Of a stretch of 64,000 nt of DNA, positions 35,480 through 43,919 are shown one piece after another; the first letter of the stretch is position 1; each line of letters opens with the position of its first letter. The position numbers were made by a program, and so were the translations under genes. Source of the stretch: Anaerolineales bacterium (GTDB lineage Bacteria; Chloroflexota; Anaerolineae; Anaerolineales; UBA6663); NCBI GenBank assembly GCA_020850595.1, contig JADZEK010000014.1, positions 20,301 through 84,300 of the forward strand, given 5' to 3'. The notes under the pieces were generated by a model. The model did not search any database. It saw nothing but the letters and a program-made list of their open reading frames with translations, and was not told the origin of the DNA.

Positions 35480-36088
35480 ATGGGCAGTGACTATTCGGGC
35501 AATTACAATCCGCGCCGCCGGACGTACACCTTCCTGACGGCCATCATCCTGCTCACCCTGCCCTGCTATTGCGCCGGGTTTATCGCGCTCTCGGTGCTGC
35601 CGCCGGTGTCGCCGGCCGATGCCACCCCCACCCTGCTCGCCACCGTGACCGGCTTCGCCCTGACCGGCACGGCCGCCGCGGGCACCCCCGGCACCCCCAC
35701 TGCCGACTTCACCGCCACGCCCACCACGCCCACCGGCACCTTCGAGGCCACGCCCACGCAGTTCGTGCCGCCCTCGCGCACGCCGACCATCCCGGCCAGC
35801 CTGACACCCACCGCCACGCCCAGCATCACGCCCAGCCCGACGCCCAGCGGCACGAGCACCCAGACCGCCACGCCCACGGCCACCGGCACCACCACGCTCA
35901 CACCCACACCCACGCTCACCGGCGTGCCCACCTCCACGCCCACCGCCTCGCCCACGGCCACGACCGCGCCGACCAACACGCCCACGGCCTCGCCCAGCGC
36001 CACGTTGCCGGCGGCCAGCGATACGCCCAGCGCCACCGCCACCGCGACGCCGACCGAGACCCCTACCCTGACCAGCACCCCGCCTTAA
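35480..36088 (+). CDS. Single-pass membrane protein with Thr/Pro-rich extracellular stalk
   Basis: 202 aa from ATG 35480, with a TATGAT box about 22 bases upstream. The N-terminus is basic (NYNPRRRTYTF), followed by one transmembrane helix (about 16-40: LTAIILLTLPCYCAGFIAL) and about 155 residues made almost only of T, P, S and A (TPT, TATP repeats). Such stalks in this lineage resemble glycosylated spacers. It is followed 4 bases later by the first M42 peptidase and is probably co-transcribed. The DNA is a degenerate CACGCCCAC-type repeat prone to slippage. Confidence 0.7.
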   Translation: MGSDYSGNYNPRRRTYTFLTAIILLTLPCYCAGFIALSVLPPVSPADATPTLLATVTGFALTGTAAAGTPGTPTADFTATPTTPTGTFEATPTQFVPPSRTPTIPASLTPTATPSITPSPTPSGTSTQTATPTATGTTTLTPTPTLTGVPTSTPTASPTATTAPTNTPTASPSATLPAASDTPSATATATPTETPTLTSTPP

Positions 36089-36092
36089 CCCA

Positions 36093-37160
36093 GTGACGGC
36101 CTTCGACCTGCTGACGCACCTGAAGACACTGTGCACGTTGCCGGGCCTGCCCGGCCACGAAGGACCGGCGCGAGAAGTGATCCGGGCGGCCTGGACGCCG
36201 CTGGTGAGCACGGTGCGGGTTGACCCGCTCGGCTCGCTGTGGGCGCGGCGCGCAGGCGGCGGCCCGGCCCCCCGCCCCACCCTGCTGCTGGCCGCGCATA
36301 TGGACGCCATTGGCATGATGGTGACGCGCCAGGAGGGGGATTTTCTGCGCGTGACCAACCTGGGCGGCATAGACCCGCGTGTGCTGCCCGGCCAAACGCT
36401 CACCGTGCACGGGCGGCGCGACCTGCCGGCCGTGGCCGCGCAGCCGCCCGCGCATCTGCTGCCCAAGGCCGGGCGCGATCAGGTCACCCCCTTAACTGAA
36501 CTGGTGGTAGACACCGGCTTGCCCGAAGCCGAACTGCGCAGCCTGGTGCAGGTGGGCGACCTGGTGTCGTTCGCGCAGCCGCCGCTGGAACTGCTCAACG
36601 GGCATCTGGCGGCGCACAGCCTGGACAACCGCGCCTCGGTGGCGGCGCTGACGCTCTGCCTGCGCGAACTGCAAACCCGCGCCCACGCCTGGGACGTGCT
36701 GGCGGTAGCGACCGTGCAGGAGGAGACCGGGCTGAAGGGCGCGGGCGCGGCGGCCTTCGCGGCCGCGCCCGACCTGGCCGTGGCGGTAGATGTGACCTTT
36801 GGCCGCGACGCCAACGTGCGCGACCTGAGCTACAAGACCTTCGCGCTGGGCGGCGGGCCGTCGCTGGGGGTGGGGCCGAACATTCACCCCGGCCTGCTGG
36901 CGGCCTTTAGGGCGGCGGCCGAGCGGGCCGACATCCCCTATGCCCTGGAGCCGCTGGCGGCCGACTCGGGCACCGACGGCTGGGCCATGCAGGTGGCGCG
37001 CGCGGGCATTCCCACGCTGGTCATGGGCATTCCCTTGCGCAACATGCACACACCGGTCGAGATCGTGGCCCTCAGCGACATCACGCGCACCGGGCGCCTG
37101 CTGGCCGAGTTCGTGAGCGGGCTGGAAGGGGACTTTATGAGCACGCTGGGATTTGAGTAG
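36093..37160 (+). CDS. M42-family metallo-aminopeptidase (first of three tandem copies)
   Basis: Dimetal aminopeptidase of the glutamyl-aminopeptidase/TET family, 355 aa. Conserved metal and catalytic residues are all in place: His/Asp in AAHMDAIGMMV, the bridging Asp in SLDNRASVAAL, the Glu pair in TVQEETGLKGA, Asp in VAVDVTFG and the C-terminal His in MHTPVEIV. The PDZ-like insertion lies between about 75 and 165. TET enzymes form dodecameric tetrahedra that process peptides after proteasome-like proteases. ATG follows the PT-stalk gene by 4 bases. Confidence 0.92.
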   Translation: MTAFDLLTHLKTLCTLPGLPGHEGPAREVIRAAWTPLVSTVRVDPLGSLWARRAGGGPAPRPTLLLAAHMDAIGMMVTRQEGDFLRVTNLGGIDPRVLPGQTLTVHGRRDLPAVAAQPPAHLLPKAGRDQVTPLTELVVDTGLPEAELRSLVQVGDLVSFAQPPLELLNGHLAAHSLDNRASVAALTLCLRELQTRAHAWDVLAVATVQEETGLKGAGAAAFAAAPDLAVAVDVTFGRDANVRDLSYKTFALGGGPSLGVGPNIHPGLLAAFRAAAERADIPYALEPLAADSGTDGWAMQVARAGIPTLVMGIPLRNMHTPVEIVALSDITRTGRLLAEFVSGLEGDFMSTLGFE

Positions 37161-37167
37161 CAGAGGA

Positions 37168-37215
37168 CTTTTGCCACGAATGCGCACGAATTGGGAACGA
37201 ATGAGCGCGAATTTT
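37168..37215 (+). repeat. CACGAAT-type dispersed repeat
   Basis: CTTTTGCCACGAATGCGCACGAATTGGGAACGAATGAGCGCGAATTTTT: four spaced CGAAT units between the first and second M42 genes. It extends to within 21 bases of the second M42 start. Confidence 0.7.
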
Positions 37216-37235
37216 TGGAGGATTGGCTGAGACTG

Positions 37236-38387
37236 ATGGCGACGAGTTCGGCGCGTAAATCACCAGGCATGGCGAAGGCGGCGGCGGCTAGCAAAGCGGC
37301 CGCGCCCGCGGCGCTGCCTGCTCCGACGATTGATTGGGAGCAGGTACGGGCGTTGTCGAACGCCACGGCCGTGTCGGGCGACGAGGGCGCGGTGCGGCGG
37401 CTGGTGCTGGGCTGGCTGCGCGCCCCCGGCGCGGCGGCGCGCGATGTGACCGTGGACGCGCTGGGCAGCGTGCTGGCGGTGCTGCCGGCGACCGGCCGGC
37501 GGCCGGCTGCGCGCGTGCTCATCGCCGCCCACATGGACGAAGTCGGCCTGATGATCGTGGACCACGACAGCGACGGTTCACTGCGCTTCGAGACCGTGGG
37601 CGGCCTGAGCGAGCGGGTGCTGCTGGGTAAACCGGTGTTGGTCGGCCCGCAGCGCCTGCCGGGCATTATTGGCGCGGCCCCGCGCCACCTGCTCGGCGCC
37701 GACCGGCTGACCCAGGTGGTGAAGGCCAACGCCATGCGCATTGACCTGGGCGCGACCAACGCCGAGGCGGCCCGCCGGCTGGCCCCCGTGGGCGAGCGCG
37801 CCGCCTTCGCCACCGAGTTCGCCATGCTGGCGGGCGCGGTGCGCGGCAAGGCGCTCGACGACCGGCTGGGCTGCGCCATCCTGCTGGCGCTGCTGCGCGG
37901 CGGGCCGTACCCGGTGGAACTGCGCGCTGCCTTCACCGTGCAGGAAGAAGTGGGCCTGCGCGGAGCCAGGGTGGCGAGCTACCGCGTCGCGCCCGACGCC
38001 GCCTTCGCCCTCGACAGCACTCCGGCCGCCGACCTGCCCGACAGCCGGGGCCGCGAGAACACGCACTACAACACGCGGCTGGGGGCCGGCCCGGCCCTGT
38101 ATGTGGCCGACGGCCGCACCATCAGCGATCGGCGGCTGGTGACGCACCTGACGCGCACCGCCCAGGCCGCCGGCCTGCCCTACCAAATTCGTCAGCCCGG
38201 CGGCGGCAGCACCGATGCGGCCGCCATGCAGCAGGCCGCGGCGGGCGTACCGGTGCTGGCCGTATCGGTGCCGGGGCGCTACGCCCACAGCCCGGCCATG
38301 CTGGCCCGCACCGCCGACGTGGAACACACCCTGCGCCTGATGCACGCCGCGCTGGCCGGCTGGACGCCGAAGGTCTTGAAACCATGA
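37236..38387 (+). CDS. M42-family metallo-aminopeptidase (second tandem copy)
   Basis: 383 aa from ATG 37236, preceded by TGGAGG; an in-frame TTG start lies inside the CACGAAT repeat and is unlikely. An Ala/Lys-rich N-terminal tail of about 30 residues is unique to this copy. Active-site residues are intact: AAHMDEVGLMI, ALDDRLGCAIL, TVQEEVGLRGA, ALDSTPA and RYAHSPAML. It differs from the neighbours in the metal-site region ENTHYNTRLGAGPALY. Its stop overlaps the third copy by ATGA. Confidence 0.92.
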   Translation: MATSSARKSPGMAKAAAASKAAAPAALPAPTIDWEQVRALSNATAVSGDEGAVRRLVLGWLRAPGAAARDVTVDALGSVLAVLPATGRRPAARVLIAAHMDEVGLMIVDHDSDGSLRFETVGGLSERVLLGKPVLVGPQRLPGIIGAAPRHLLGADRLTQVVKANAMRIDLGATNAEAARRLAPVGERAAFATEFAMLAGAVRGKALDDRLGCAILLALLRGGPYPVELRAAFTVQEEVGLRGARVASYRVAPDAAFALDSTPAADLPDSRGRENTHYNTRLGAGPALYVADGRTISDRRLVTHLTRTAQAAGLPYQIRQPGGGSTDAAAMQQAAAGVPVLAVSVPGRYAHSPAMLARTADVEHTLRLMHAALAGWTPKVLKP

Positions 38388-39382
38388 AAGCTCTGCTCAA
38401 AACGCTCAGCGAAGCCTACGGCCCTAGCGGCGCGGAAGACCAGGTGCGCGAAGTGGTGCGCGCCGAAGTGCGCAAGCTGGCCGACTATGTGACCGTGGAC
38501 CCGCTCGGCAACCTGATCGCCGTCGTCAAGCAGCAGAGCAAGACCGGCAAGAAGATCATGCTGGCCGCGCATATGGATGAGATTGGGTTCGCGGTCACCC
38601 ACGTGGACGCGGCCGGGTTCGCGCGGGTGCTACCCTCCGGCGGCGTGAACCCGCTGGCCAGCGTGGGGCAGCGTGTGCGCTTCGCCAACGGGCGGCTGGG
38701 CGTCGTCGGCCTGGATGCGCGGCGCGATGACCTGGGCAAACCCCCGACGCTGAGCGAGATGTTCATTGACCTGGGCGCGAGCAGCCGGGCGGCCAACCCG
38801 GTGCAGGTGGGCGACGTGGCCGGCTTCTGGCGGCCGCTGGAAGACCTGGGCGGCCGGTTGATCGGCAAAAGCCTGGACGACCGCGTGGGCGTGGCAATCT
38901 TGATTGAGACGCTGCGGGCGCTCAAGCGCACCCCGCACGAAGTGGCGTTCGTGTTCACCGTGCAGGAGGAGATCGGCCTGCGCGGGGCGGGCGTGGCGGC
39001 CTTTGGCCTCGACGCCGACCTGGGCCTGGCGTTGGACGTGACCCGCACCGGCGACACGCCCAACGGCCCCAAGATGGAAACGGCGCTGGGGGCCGGCCCG
39101 GCCATCAAAGTGCGCGACGCGCGCATGCTGACCGACCCGCGCATTAAGGAACTGCTGCTGGCCCGGGCGCGTGAGGCCAAAATCCCAACGCAATTAGAGG
39201 TGCTGGAAGGCGGCACGACCGACGCGGCCGCCATGCAGTTGGCGCGCGGCGGCCTGCCGGTCGGGTGCGTGTCGGTGCCGGCGCGCTACATCCACACCCC
39301 AAGCGAGATGGTGGACTACGGCGACGTGCAGCAGTGCGTGGCCCTGCTGCTGGCGGTGCTCCACAAGCCCATTGAGTTGTGA
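38384..39382 (+). CDS. M42-family metallo-aminopeptidase (third tandem copy)
   Basis: 332 aa, coupled by ATGA to the second copy. All catalytic residues are present: AAHMDEIGFAV, SLDDRVGVAIL, TVQEEIGLRGA, ALDVTRTGDTP and RYIHTPSEMV. It is the most canonical of the three and would usually be called an endoglucanase M or YsdC-like aminopeptidase. Three diverged intact copies in one operon suggest different substrate preferences or a mixed complex. Transcription likely ends at the 39505 terminator. Confidence 0.93.
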   Translation: MKALLKTLSEAYGPSGAEDQVREVVRAEVRKLADYVTVDPLGNLIAVVKQQSKTGKKIMLAAHMDEIGFAVTHVDAAGFARVLPSGGVNPLASVGQRVRFANGRLGVVGLDARRDDLGKPPTLSEMFIDLGASSRAANPVQVGDVAGFWRPLEDLGGRLIGKSLDDRVGVAILIETLRALKRTPHEVAFVFTVQEEIGLRGAGVAAFGLDADLGLALDVTRTGDTPNGPKMETALGAGPAIKVRDARMLTDPRIKELLLARAREAKIPTQLEVLEGGTTDAAAMQLARGGLPVGCVSVPARYIHTPSEMVDYGDVQQCVALLLAVLHKPIEL

Positions 39383-39467
39383 GGGCCGATTTGTGACTTC
39401 AACCTGGCCGCGGCGCGCGCGCCACACGGGCATGGACCGGCCCGCCTGAAGCCGGCCCAGCCGGGTA

Positions 39468-39476
39468 TGGTAGAAT
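39468..39476 (+). promoter_or_regulatory. Extended -10-like box (TGGTAGAAT) before a terminator
   Basis: TGnTAGAAT in the 128-base gap between convergent genes; the predicted start is about 39483. Only about 45 bases lie between it and the T-run of the 39505 terminator. It could be fortuitous. Confidence 0.25.
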
Positions 39477-39504
39477 CGCGGCCAAGCGGGGGCTGAGGCC
39501 GCTG

Positions 39505-39529
39505 CGCCCCCTAACCTGGGGGCGTTTTT
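39505..39529 (+). terminator. Intrinsic terminator after the M42 operon
   Basis: 7-bp GC stem CGCCCCC/GGGGGCG, loop TAACCT, then TTTTT. It overlaps the last codons of the convergent gmhB. Confidence 0.85.
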
Positions 39530-40101
39530 GTGGCGGGGTCCGCCAGCCAGGTCTCGACGGCCGCGGCCAGGTCGGCCACGACCGGCACGTGGGCCAGCCC
39601 GGCCGCCGCCAGCCGCGGGGCCTGGTCAGCGCCGCGCCCGGTGCGCACCAGCATGGCGCGCGCCCCGGCCGCCAGCCCGGCCTGCGCATCGCTCACCGCG
39701 TCGCCGACCATCAGCGAGCGCGCCAGATCGAGCTGGAGCGCCGCGGCCGCCCGCCGCAAGAGACCAGGCAGCGGCTTGCGGCAGTCGCAGAGCTGCGCGG
39801 GCGCATGTGGGCAGACGTAAATGCCCGCCAGCCGCCCGCCGGCCGCCTCCACCGCCCGCTGGATGTGCGCGTTGATGTCCGCCACCACCGCGGCGGTCAC
39901 CAGCCCGCGCCCGATGATGGATTGGTTGGTAATCACCACCACCGGCCAGCCGGCGCGCGTGGCCCGCGCCACGGCCGCCAGCGCGCCGGGGAGGAACTCG
40001 ACCTCGGCGACCGATTTGACGTAATCCGCGCGGTTGACGTTAAGCACACCATCGCGGTCCACGAAGAGGGCGGGGCGGCGGAGAGCCGCGGCAGACGACA
40101 T
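39511..40101 (-). CDS. gmhB: D-glycero-D-manno-heptose-1,7-bisphosphate 7-phosphatase GmhB
   Basis: HAD-superfamily phosphatase removing the 7-phosphate of heptose bisphosphate, 196 aa. HAD motif I is FVDRDGVLN, motif II is ITNQS, the Lys is in CRKP and motif IV is MVGDAVSDAQAG. The zinc site characteristic of GmhB is CPHAP...CDCRKP (C-x-H, C-x-C). It is divergent from the rest of the heptose locus (40194 onward). A TATAAT box lies 8 bases before its ATG, so the mRNA is probably leaderless. Confidence 0.93.
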   Translation of the reverse strand: MSSAAALRRPALFVDRDGVLNVNRADYVKSVAEVEFLPGALAAVARATRAGWPVVVITNQSIIGRGLVTAAVVADINAHIQRAVEAAGGRLAGIYVCPHAPAQLCDCRKPLPGLLRRAAAALQLDLARSLMVGDAVSDAQAGLAAGARAMLVRTGRGADQAPRLAAAGLAHVPVVADLAAAVETWLADPATKTPPG

Positions 40102-40109
40102 AAGGCGGG

Positions 40110-40115
40110 ATTATA
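40110..40115 (-). promoter_or_regulatory. -10 box (TATAAT) directly before gmhB
   Basis: TATAAT, then eight bases, then ATG on the minus strand. A near-leaderless arrangement as at 19516 and 63534. Confidence 0.5.
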
Positions 40116-40128
40116 CCCGCGCCGCCTC

Positions 40129-40192
40129 AGGAAGCACGCGAGCGAGGAAGCACGCGAGCGAGGAAACACGCGAGCGAGGAAACACGCGAGCG
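40129..40192 (+). repeat. Four 16-bp tandem repeats ending one base before a start codon
   Basis: Units AGGAAGCACGCGAGCG (twice) and AGGAAACACGCGAGCG (twice), perfectly contiguous. Each contains a purine-rich AGGAA that could base-pair with 16S rRNA. The last copy's AGGAA is 12 bases from ATG 40194, so copy number could change translation. Confidence 0.85.
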
Positions 40193-40193
40193 C

Positions 40194-41306
40194 ATGAAGG
40201 TTCTCGTTACCGGCGGGGCCGGCTTCATCGGCTCCCACACAGTTGACCTGCTGCTGGCCCGCGGCCACACGGTGCGCATCCTCGATGCGCTGCTGCCGCC
40301 GGTGCACCCGGCCGGGCAGGCGCCGCCCGACCTGCCACGCGAGGCCGAGTTGCAGGTCGGCGACGTGCGCGACCGCGCCGCCTGGGAGCGCGCGCTGGCG
40401 GGCATGGACGCGGTCTTCCACCTGGCCGCCTATCAAGATTACCTGCCCGACTTCTCCACGTTCTTTCACGTCAACGCGGCCGGCACCGCCCTGCTGTACG
40501 AGATCGCGGTGGAACAGCGCCTGCCGCTGCAAAAGATCGTCGTCGCCTCGTCGCAGGCGGTCTACGGCGAGGGGCGCTACCGCTGCGCGCAAGACGGCGT
40601 GGTCTACCCCGGCCCGCGCAGCGAGGCGCAGTTGCGCGCCAGGCAGTGGGAGCCGCGCTGCCCCGTGTGCGGCGGGCCGCTGACGAGCGAGTTCACGCCC
40701 GAGACGGCGGTCATCAACCCGCACAACTCCTACGCCATGAGCAAGTACGCCGAGGAACTGCTGGCGCTCAACCTGGGGCAGCGCTACGGCCTGCCGACCA
40801 CGGCGCTGCGCTACAGCATCGTGCAGGGGTCGCGCCAGAGCTACCGCAACGCCTACTCCGGGGCCATGCGCATCTTCGTCATGCAGGCGCTGGCCGGGCA
40901 GCCGCTGACCGTGTACGAAGACGGCCAACAACTGCGCGACTTTGTGCACGTGGGCGACGTGGCGCAGGCCAACCTGCTGGTCTTCGAGGACCCCCGCGCC
41001 GAGTACCAGGCCTTCAACGTGGGCAGTGGGCAGGCCGATACGGTGCTGGCCTTCGCCGAGTGCGTGGCCGAGCGTACCGGCTGCCTCGGCTGCCCGCAGG
41101 TCAACGGCGAATATCGCTTCGGCGACACGCGCCACATCGTCTCCGACATCAGCCGGCTGCGGGCGCTGGGCTGGCAGCCGCGCGGCGCGCCGGCCGGCAA
41201 CGTGGATGAGTACCTGGCCTGGGTCAAGCAGCAGCCCGACTTTCGGAACTATGCCGACGAAGCTCGCGCGCACATGCGGCGCGTGGGCACGGTTCGCGGC
41301 CGGTGA
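40194..41306 (+). CDS. NAD-dependent sugar epimerase (dTDP-rhamnose 4-epimerase-like)
   Basis: Extended short-chain dehydrogenase, 370 aa. NAD-binding VLVTGGAGFIGSHTVD opens the protein. The catalytic pair is the Tyr/Lys of SYAMSKYAEEL, with Ser-Ser in VVASSQAVYG. An insertion with C-P-V-C-G (WEPRCPVCGGPLTSEFTPE, about 155-172), apparently half of a zinc knuckle, is seen in dTDP-L-rhamnose 4-epimerase-like proteins. It is the first gene of the plus-strand glycan run, preceded by the 16-bp repeats. The exact sugar is unknown; a nucleotide-activated hexose for a surface glycan is likely. Confidence 0.85.
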   Translation: MKVLVTGGAGFIGSHTVDLLLARGHTVRILDALLPPVHPAGQAPPDLPREAELQVGDVRDRAAWERALAGMDAVFHLAAYQDYLPDFSTFFHVNAAGTALLYEIAVEQRLPLQKIVVASSQAVYGEGRYRCAQDGVVYPGPRSEAQLRARQWEPRCPVCGGPLTSEFTPETAVINPHNSYAMSKYAEELLALNLGQRYGLPTTALRYSIVQGSRQSYRNAYSGAMRIFVMQALAGQPLTVYEDGQQLRDFVHVGDVAQANLLVFEDPRAEYQAFNVGSGQADTVLAFAECVAERTGCLGCPQVNGEYRFGDTRHIVSDISRLRALGWQPRGAPAGNVDEYLAWVKQQPDFRNYADEARAHMRRVGTVRGR

Positions 41307-41315
41307 GGCGGCGCC

Positions 41316-42419
41316 ATGCTGATCGCGCGCGCGCCCGTGCGCATCTCGTTTGCCGGGGGTGGCACCGACCTGCCCGCCTTCTTTGAGCGCTACGGCGGCG
41401 CGGTCGTCAGCGCCACGCTCGACAAATACGTCTATGTCATCCTCACCGTCCACGGCGGCGAGGAGCTGCAAATCCTTTCCTCCGATTACCGCACCTTCTA
41501 CCGCCACAACCCCGGCGAAGCCCTGCTGTGGGAAGGCGACCTGAACCTGCCGCGCGCCATCCTGCACGAGTTCGGCATCCATCACGGCGTGTCCATGTTC
41601 CTGGCCTCCGAAGTGCCGCCGGGCACCGGGCTAGGCTCGAGCAGCACGCTGACGGTGGCGGCCGTCAAGGCCGTCAGCGCGGCGCGCGGCCAAATGCTCA
41701 GCCAGCACCAGGTGGCGCGGCTGGCCACGCGGGTCGAGCTGGAGAAGATGGGCATGCCCATCGGCTACCAGGACCAATATGCCGCGGCCTTTGGCGGGCT
41801 GAACTTCTTTGAGTTCCAGGCCGCCGGCACGCGCGTCACGCCCATTCGCACGCCGCCCGGCACGCTCGACCAACTGCAGCGCAACCTGCTGCTGTTCTTC
41901 ACCGGCACGGCGCGCGAGAGCAGCCAGATCCTCTCACGCCAGCGCGAGAACACCGAGCGCAAGCAGGGCGACACGGTCGGCGCGCTGCAAACCGTGCGCG
42001 ACCTGGCCTACACGCTGCGCGACACCCTCCAGCGCGGCGACCTGGCCGGGTTCGGCGAGTGCCTGCACGCCGGGTGGGAGCAGAAGAAGAAGTTCGCCGC
42101 CGGGGTCTCCAACGCCGAGATAGACGCCGCCTACGCCGCCGCGCGCGCGGCCGGGGCCGTGGGCGGTAAGATCGCCGGGGCGGGCGGCGGCGGGTTCATG
42201 ATGATCTACTGCCGCGACGGGGCGCAAACGGCCGTCACCGAGGCGCTAGGCGCGCGCGGCCTGCGCCGCATGGACTACCACTTTGAGGAGGGCGGCGCGC
42301 GCGTGCTGCTGAACGCCGGGCTGCGCCTGCCGCCCACCGCCCCCAGCGACCAGCCGCCCCCAGACAAACTCGGGCCGGCCGGCGAGCCGCTGCCGCCCGC
42401 CCCCCGGGAGACGCCATGA
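41316..42419 (+). CDS. hddA: D-glycero-D-manno-heptose 7-phosphate kinase (HddA type)
   Basis: GHMP-family kinase making heptose 1,7-bisphosphate in the GDP-heptose route, 367 aa. The N-terminal RAPVRISFAGGGTDLPAFFERYGGAVVSAT is diagnostic of the HddA/fucokinase branch. The phosphate loop is PPGTGLGSSSTLTVA, and motif 3 is KIAGAGGGGFMMIYC. Together with gmhA and gmhB it gives three of the four steps to GDP-D-glycero-alpha-D-manno-heptose. The guanylyltransferase hddC is not in the window. A Pro-rich C-terminal tail overlaps the next gene by ATGA. Confidence 0.9.
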   Translation: MLIARAPVRISFAGGGTDLPAFFERYGGAVVSATLDKYVYVILTVHGGEELQILSSDYRTFYRHNPGEALLWEGDLNLPRAILHEFGIHHGVSMFLASEVPPGTGLGSSSTLTVAAVKAVSAARGQMLSQHQVARLATRVELEKMGMPIGYQDQYAAAFGGLNFFEFQAAGTRVTPIRTPPGTLDQLQRNLLLFFTGTARESSQILSRQRENTERKQGDTVGALQTVRDLAYTLRDTLQRGDLAGFGECLHAGWEQKKKFAAGVSNAEIDAAYAAARAAGAVGGKIAGAGGGGFMMIYCRDGAQTAVTEALGARGLRRMDYHFEEGGARVLLNAGLRLPPTAPSDQPPPDKLGPAGEPLPPAPRETP

Positions 42420-43717
42420 GCCGGCGCGGGCGGGCGCTGCTGCTGGCCTCGCTCTTGGGAGCCGACACGCTGGCGCTGCTGGCGGCGCTGCTGGGCGCCT
42501 ACTGGCTGACCGCCGGGCCGCGGCCGCTGCCGCCCGCCCCGGCGCTGGCCGTGGCGCTGGGGCTAGGGCCGTGGCTGTTCACCTTCTACACGCTGCGGCT
42601 GTACGACCTGGAAACCGTGCTAGAAGACTCACAGGAATACGCCACGGTAGCGACCGGCTGCACCTACGGCATCTTGCTGCTCATCGTGGCGGCCACCCTG
42701 TTCGAGCAGGCCAGCCTGCCGCTGCCCTGGCTGTTCACCGGCTGGCTGGCGGCCATCGTGGCGGTCAGCGCGGGCCGCTTCGCCATGCGCCGCGTGGTGC
42801 GCGCCATGCGCCGCGGCGGCCACCTGATGGCGCGGGCCATCATCGTCGGGGCCGACGAGCAGGGCCGCACCATCGCCCGGCAGTTGCGCTCGGAAGTAGA
42901 CTCCGGCCTGAAGGTGCTGGGCTTCGTGGATGACTTCCTGCCACGCGGCACACCGGTGCAAGATCAGTTGAGCGTGCTCGGCCACCCGGGCGTGCTGCCG
43001 GCGTTGGTGCGCGAACTGCGCGTGGCCGAGATCGTGGTGGTGCCGGGGGCCATGGCCTGGGAGTCGCTTCAGATCATCCTGGAGCAGATGACCCTGGCGG
43101 GCGGCGCGCGCATCCGCCTCTCGCCGGGCTATTACGACCTGCTGGCGACCACACCGCGCGTGGCGCACCGCAATTTCGTGCCGCTCTTTGTGGTAGACTC
43201 GGCGCGACTTTCGGGTTTCGACGCCCTGCTGAAAGGCGCCTTGGACTACGGCGTGGGGCTGGGCCTGGCGGCGCTGACCCTGCCGCTGGCCGCGCTGGTG
43301 TGGCTGTCGCGCCTGGGGCGCGGCGGGCCGGTGTTCGTCAGCCACACCTACCTGGGCATCGCCGGACGGCCGTTCACGGCGCGCACCTTCGCCGCCCAAC
43401 CCAACGGGCGGCTGGCGGCCACCGGGCTAGACCGGCTGCCGCTGTTGGCGCGGGTGCTCACCGGGCAGATGAGCCTGGTGGGGCCGCGGCCCATTCGGCT
43501 GGAAGACCGCGCGCGCTATGGGCGCTGGTTTACCTCACTGGCCTCGGTGAAGCCGGGCGTGACCGGGCCGTGGGCGGTGGTGCCGGTGGCGGCGCTGGAA
43601 GAAGAGATGCGCGCCGCCCTGTATTACATTCGCAACTGGACAATCTGGCTGGACATGCAGGTGCTAGCCCAAACGGTGCTGGTGACGCTGCGCCGCCGCT
43701 GGGGGAGGCTCGATTAG
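42416..43717 (+). CDS. Polyprenyl-phosphate sugar phosphotransferase (initiating, WbaP/CpsE type)
   Basis: Transfers the first sugar phosphate to undecaprenyl phosphate for surface glycan assembly, 433 aa. Four N-terminal transmembrane helices (about 5-130) are followed by a cytoplasmic Rossmann-like CoA-binding domain (RAIIVGADEQGRTIARQL, LGFVDDFLPRG), a further helix near 280 and the catalytic bacterial sugar transferase domain (RTFAAQPNGRLAATGLDRLP, GQMSLVGPRPIRLED, KPGVTGPWAV). The domain is shorter than usual between the helix and the catalytic part, and the normal KR...D motif is partly altered (VSHTYLGIAGRPF). ATGA overlap with hddA. Confidence 0.85.
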   Translation: MSRRGRALLLASLLGADTLALLAALLGAYWLTAGPRPLPPAPALAVALGLGPWLFTFYTLRLYDLETVLEDSQEYATVATGCTYGILLLIVAATLFEQASLPLPWLFTGWLAAIVAVSAGRFAMRRVVRAMRRGGHLMARAIIVGADEQGRTIARQLRSEVDSGLKVLGFVDDFLPRGTPVQDQLSVLGHPGVLPALVRELRVAEIVVVPGAMAWESLQIILEQMTLAGGARIRLSPGYYDLLATTPRVAHRNFVPLFVVDSARLSGFDALLKGALDYGVGLGLAALTLPLAALVWLSRLGRGGPVFVSHTYLGIAGRPFTARTFAAQPNGRLAATGLDRLPLLARVLTGQMSLVGPRPIRLEDRARYGRWFTSLASVKPGVTGPWAVVPVAALEEEMRAALYYIRNWTIWLDMQVLAQTVLVTLRRRWGRLD

Positions 43718-43728
43718 GCCTAGGGGGA

Positions 43729-43776
43729 CTTTTGCCACGAATGAGCACGAATTGAAAACGAATTAGCACGAATTTT
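43729..43776 (+). repeat. CACGAAT-type dispersed repeat
   Basis: CTTTTGCCACGAATGAGCACGAATTGAAAACGAATTAGCACGAATTTTG: the most complete copy, four units. It lies 12 bases after the sugar transferase stop. Confidence 0.75.
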
Positions 43777-43899
43777 GGTGGGGAAGCACGTGGCGGCGAC
43801 CGACCGGCCCCGTTGGCATGGCATTCCGAAGGCCGCCCGGCCCGCGCGCCGGCCCCCCTGACCAGAAACACCCGTTAGCCGCAGCGCAGCCTCGCCAAG

Positions 43900-43919
43900 G
43901 GGCGCAACATGTTGCGCCC
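43900..43919. promoter_or_regulatory. Perfect 20-bp palindrome upstream of gmhA
   Basis: GGGCGCAACATGTTGCGCCC, fully self-complementary, 92 bases before the gmhA ATG. It could be a dimeric repressor operator. Within the 294-base gap after the sugar transferase gene nothing else is recognised apart from the CACGAAT repeat. Confidence 0.5.

Noticed and set aside
37191..37235. TTG start for the second M42 gene
   Set aside because: It lies inside the CACGAAT repeat and adds an unconserved N-terminus; ATG 37236 follows a TGGAGG ribosome site.
40129..40192. CRISPR-like array
   Set aside because: The 16-bp units are contiguous with no spacers and no cas genes are present.
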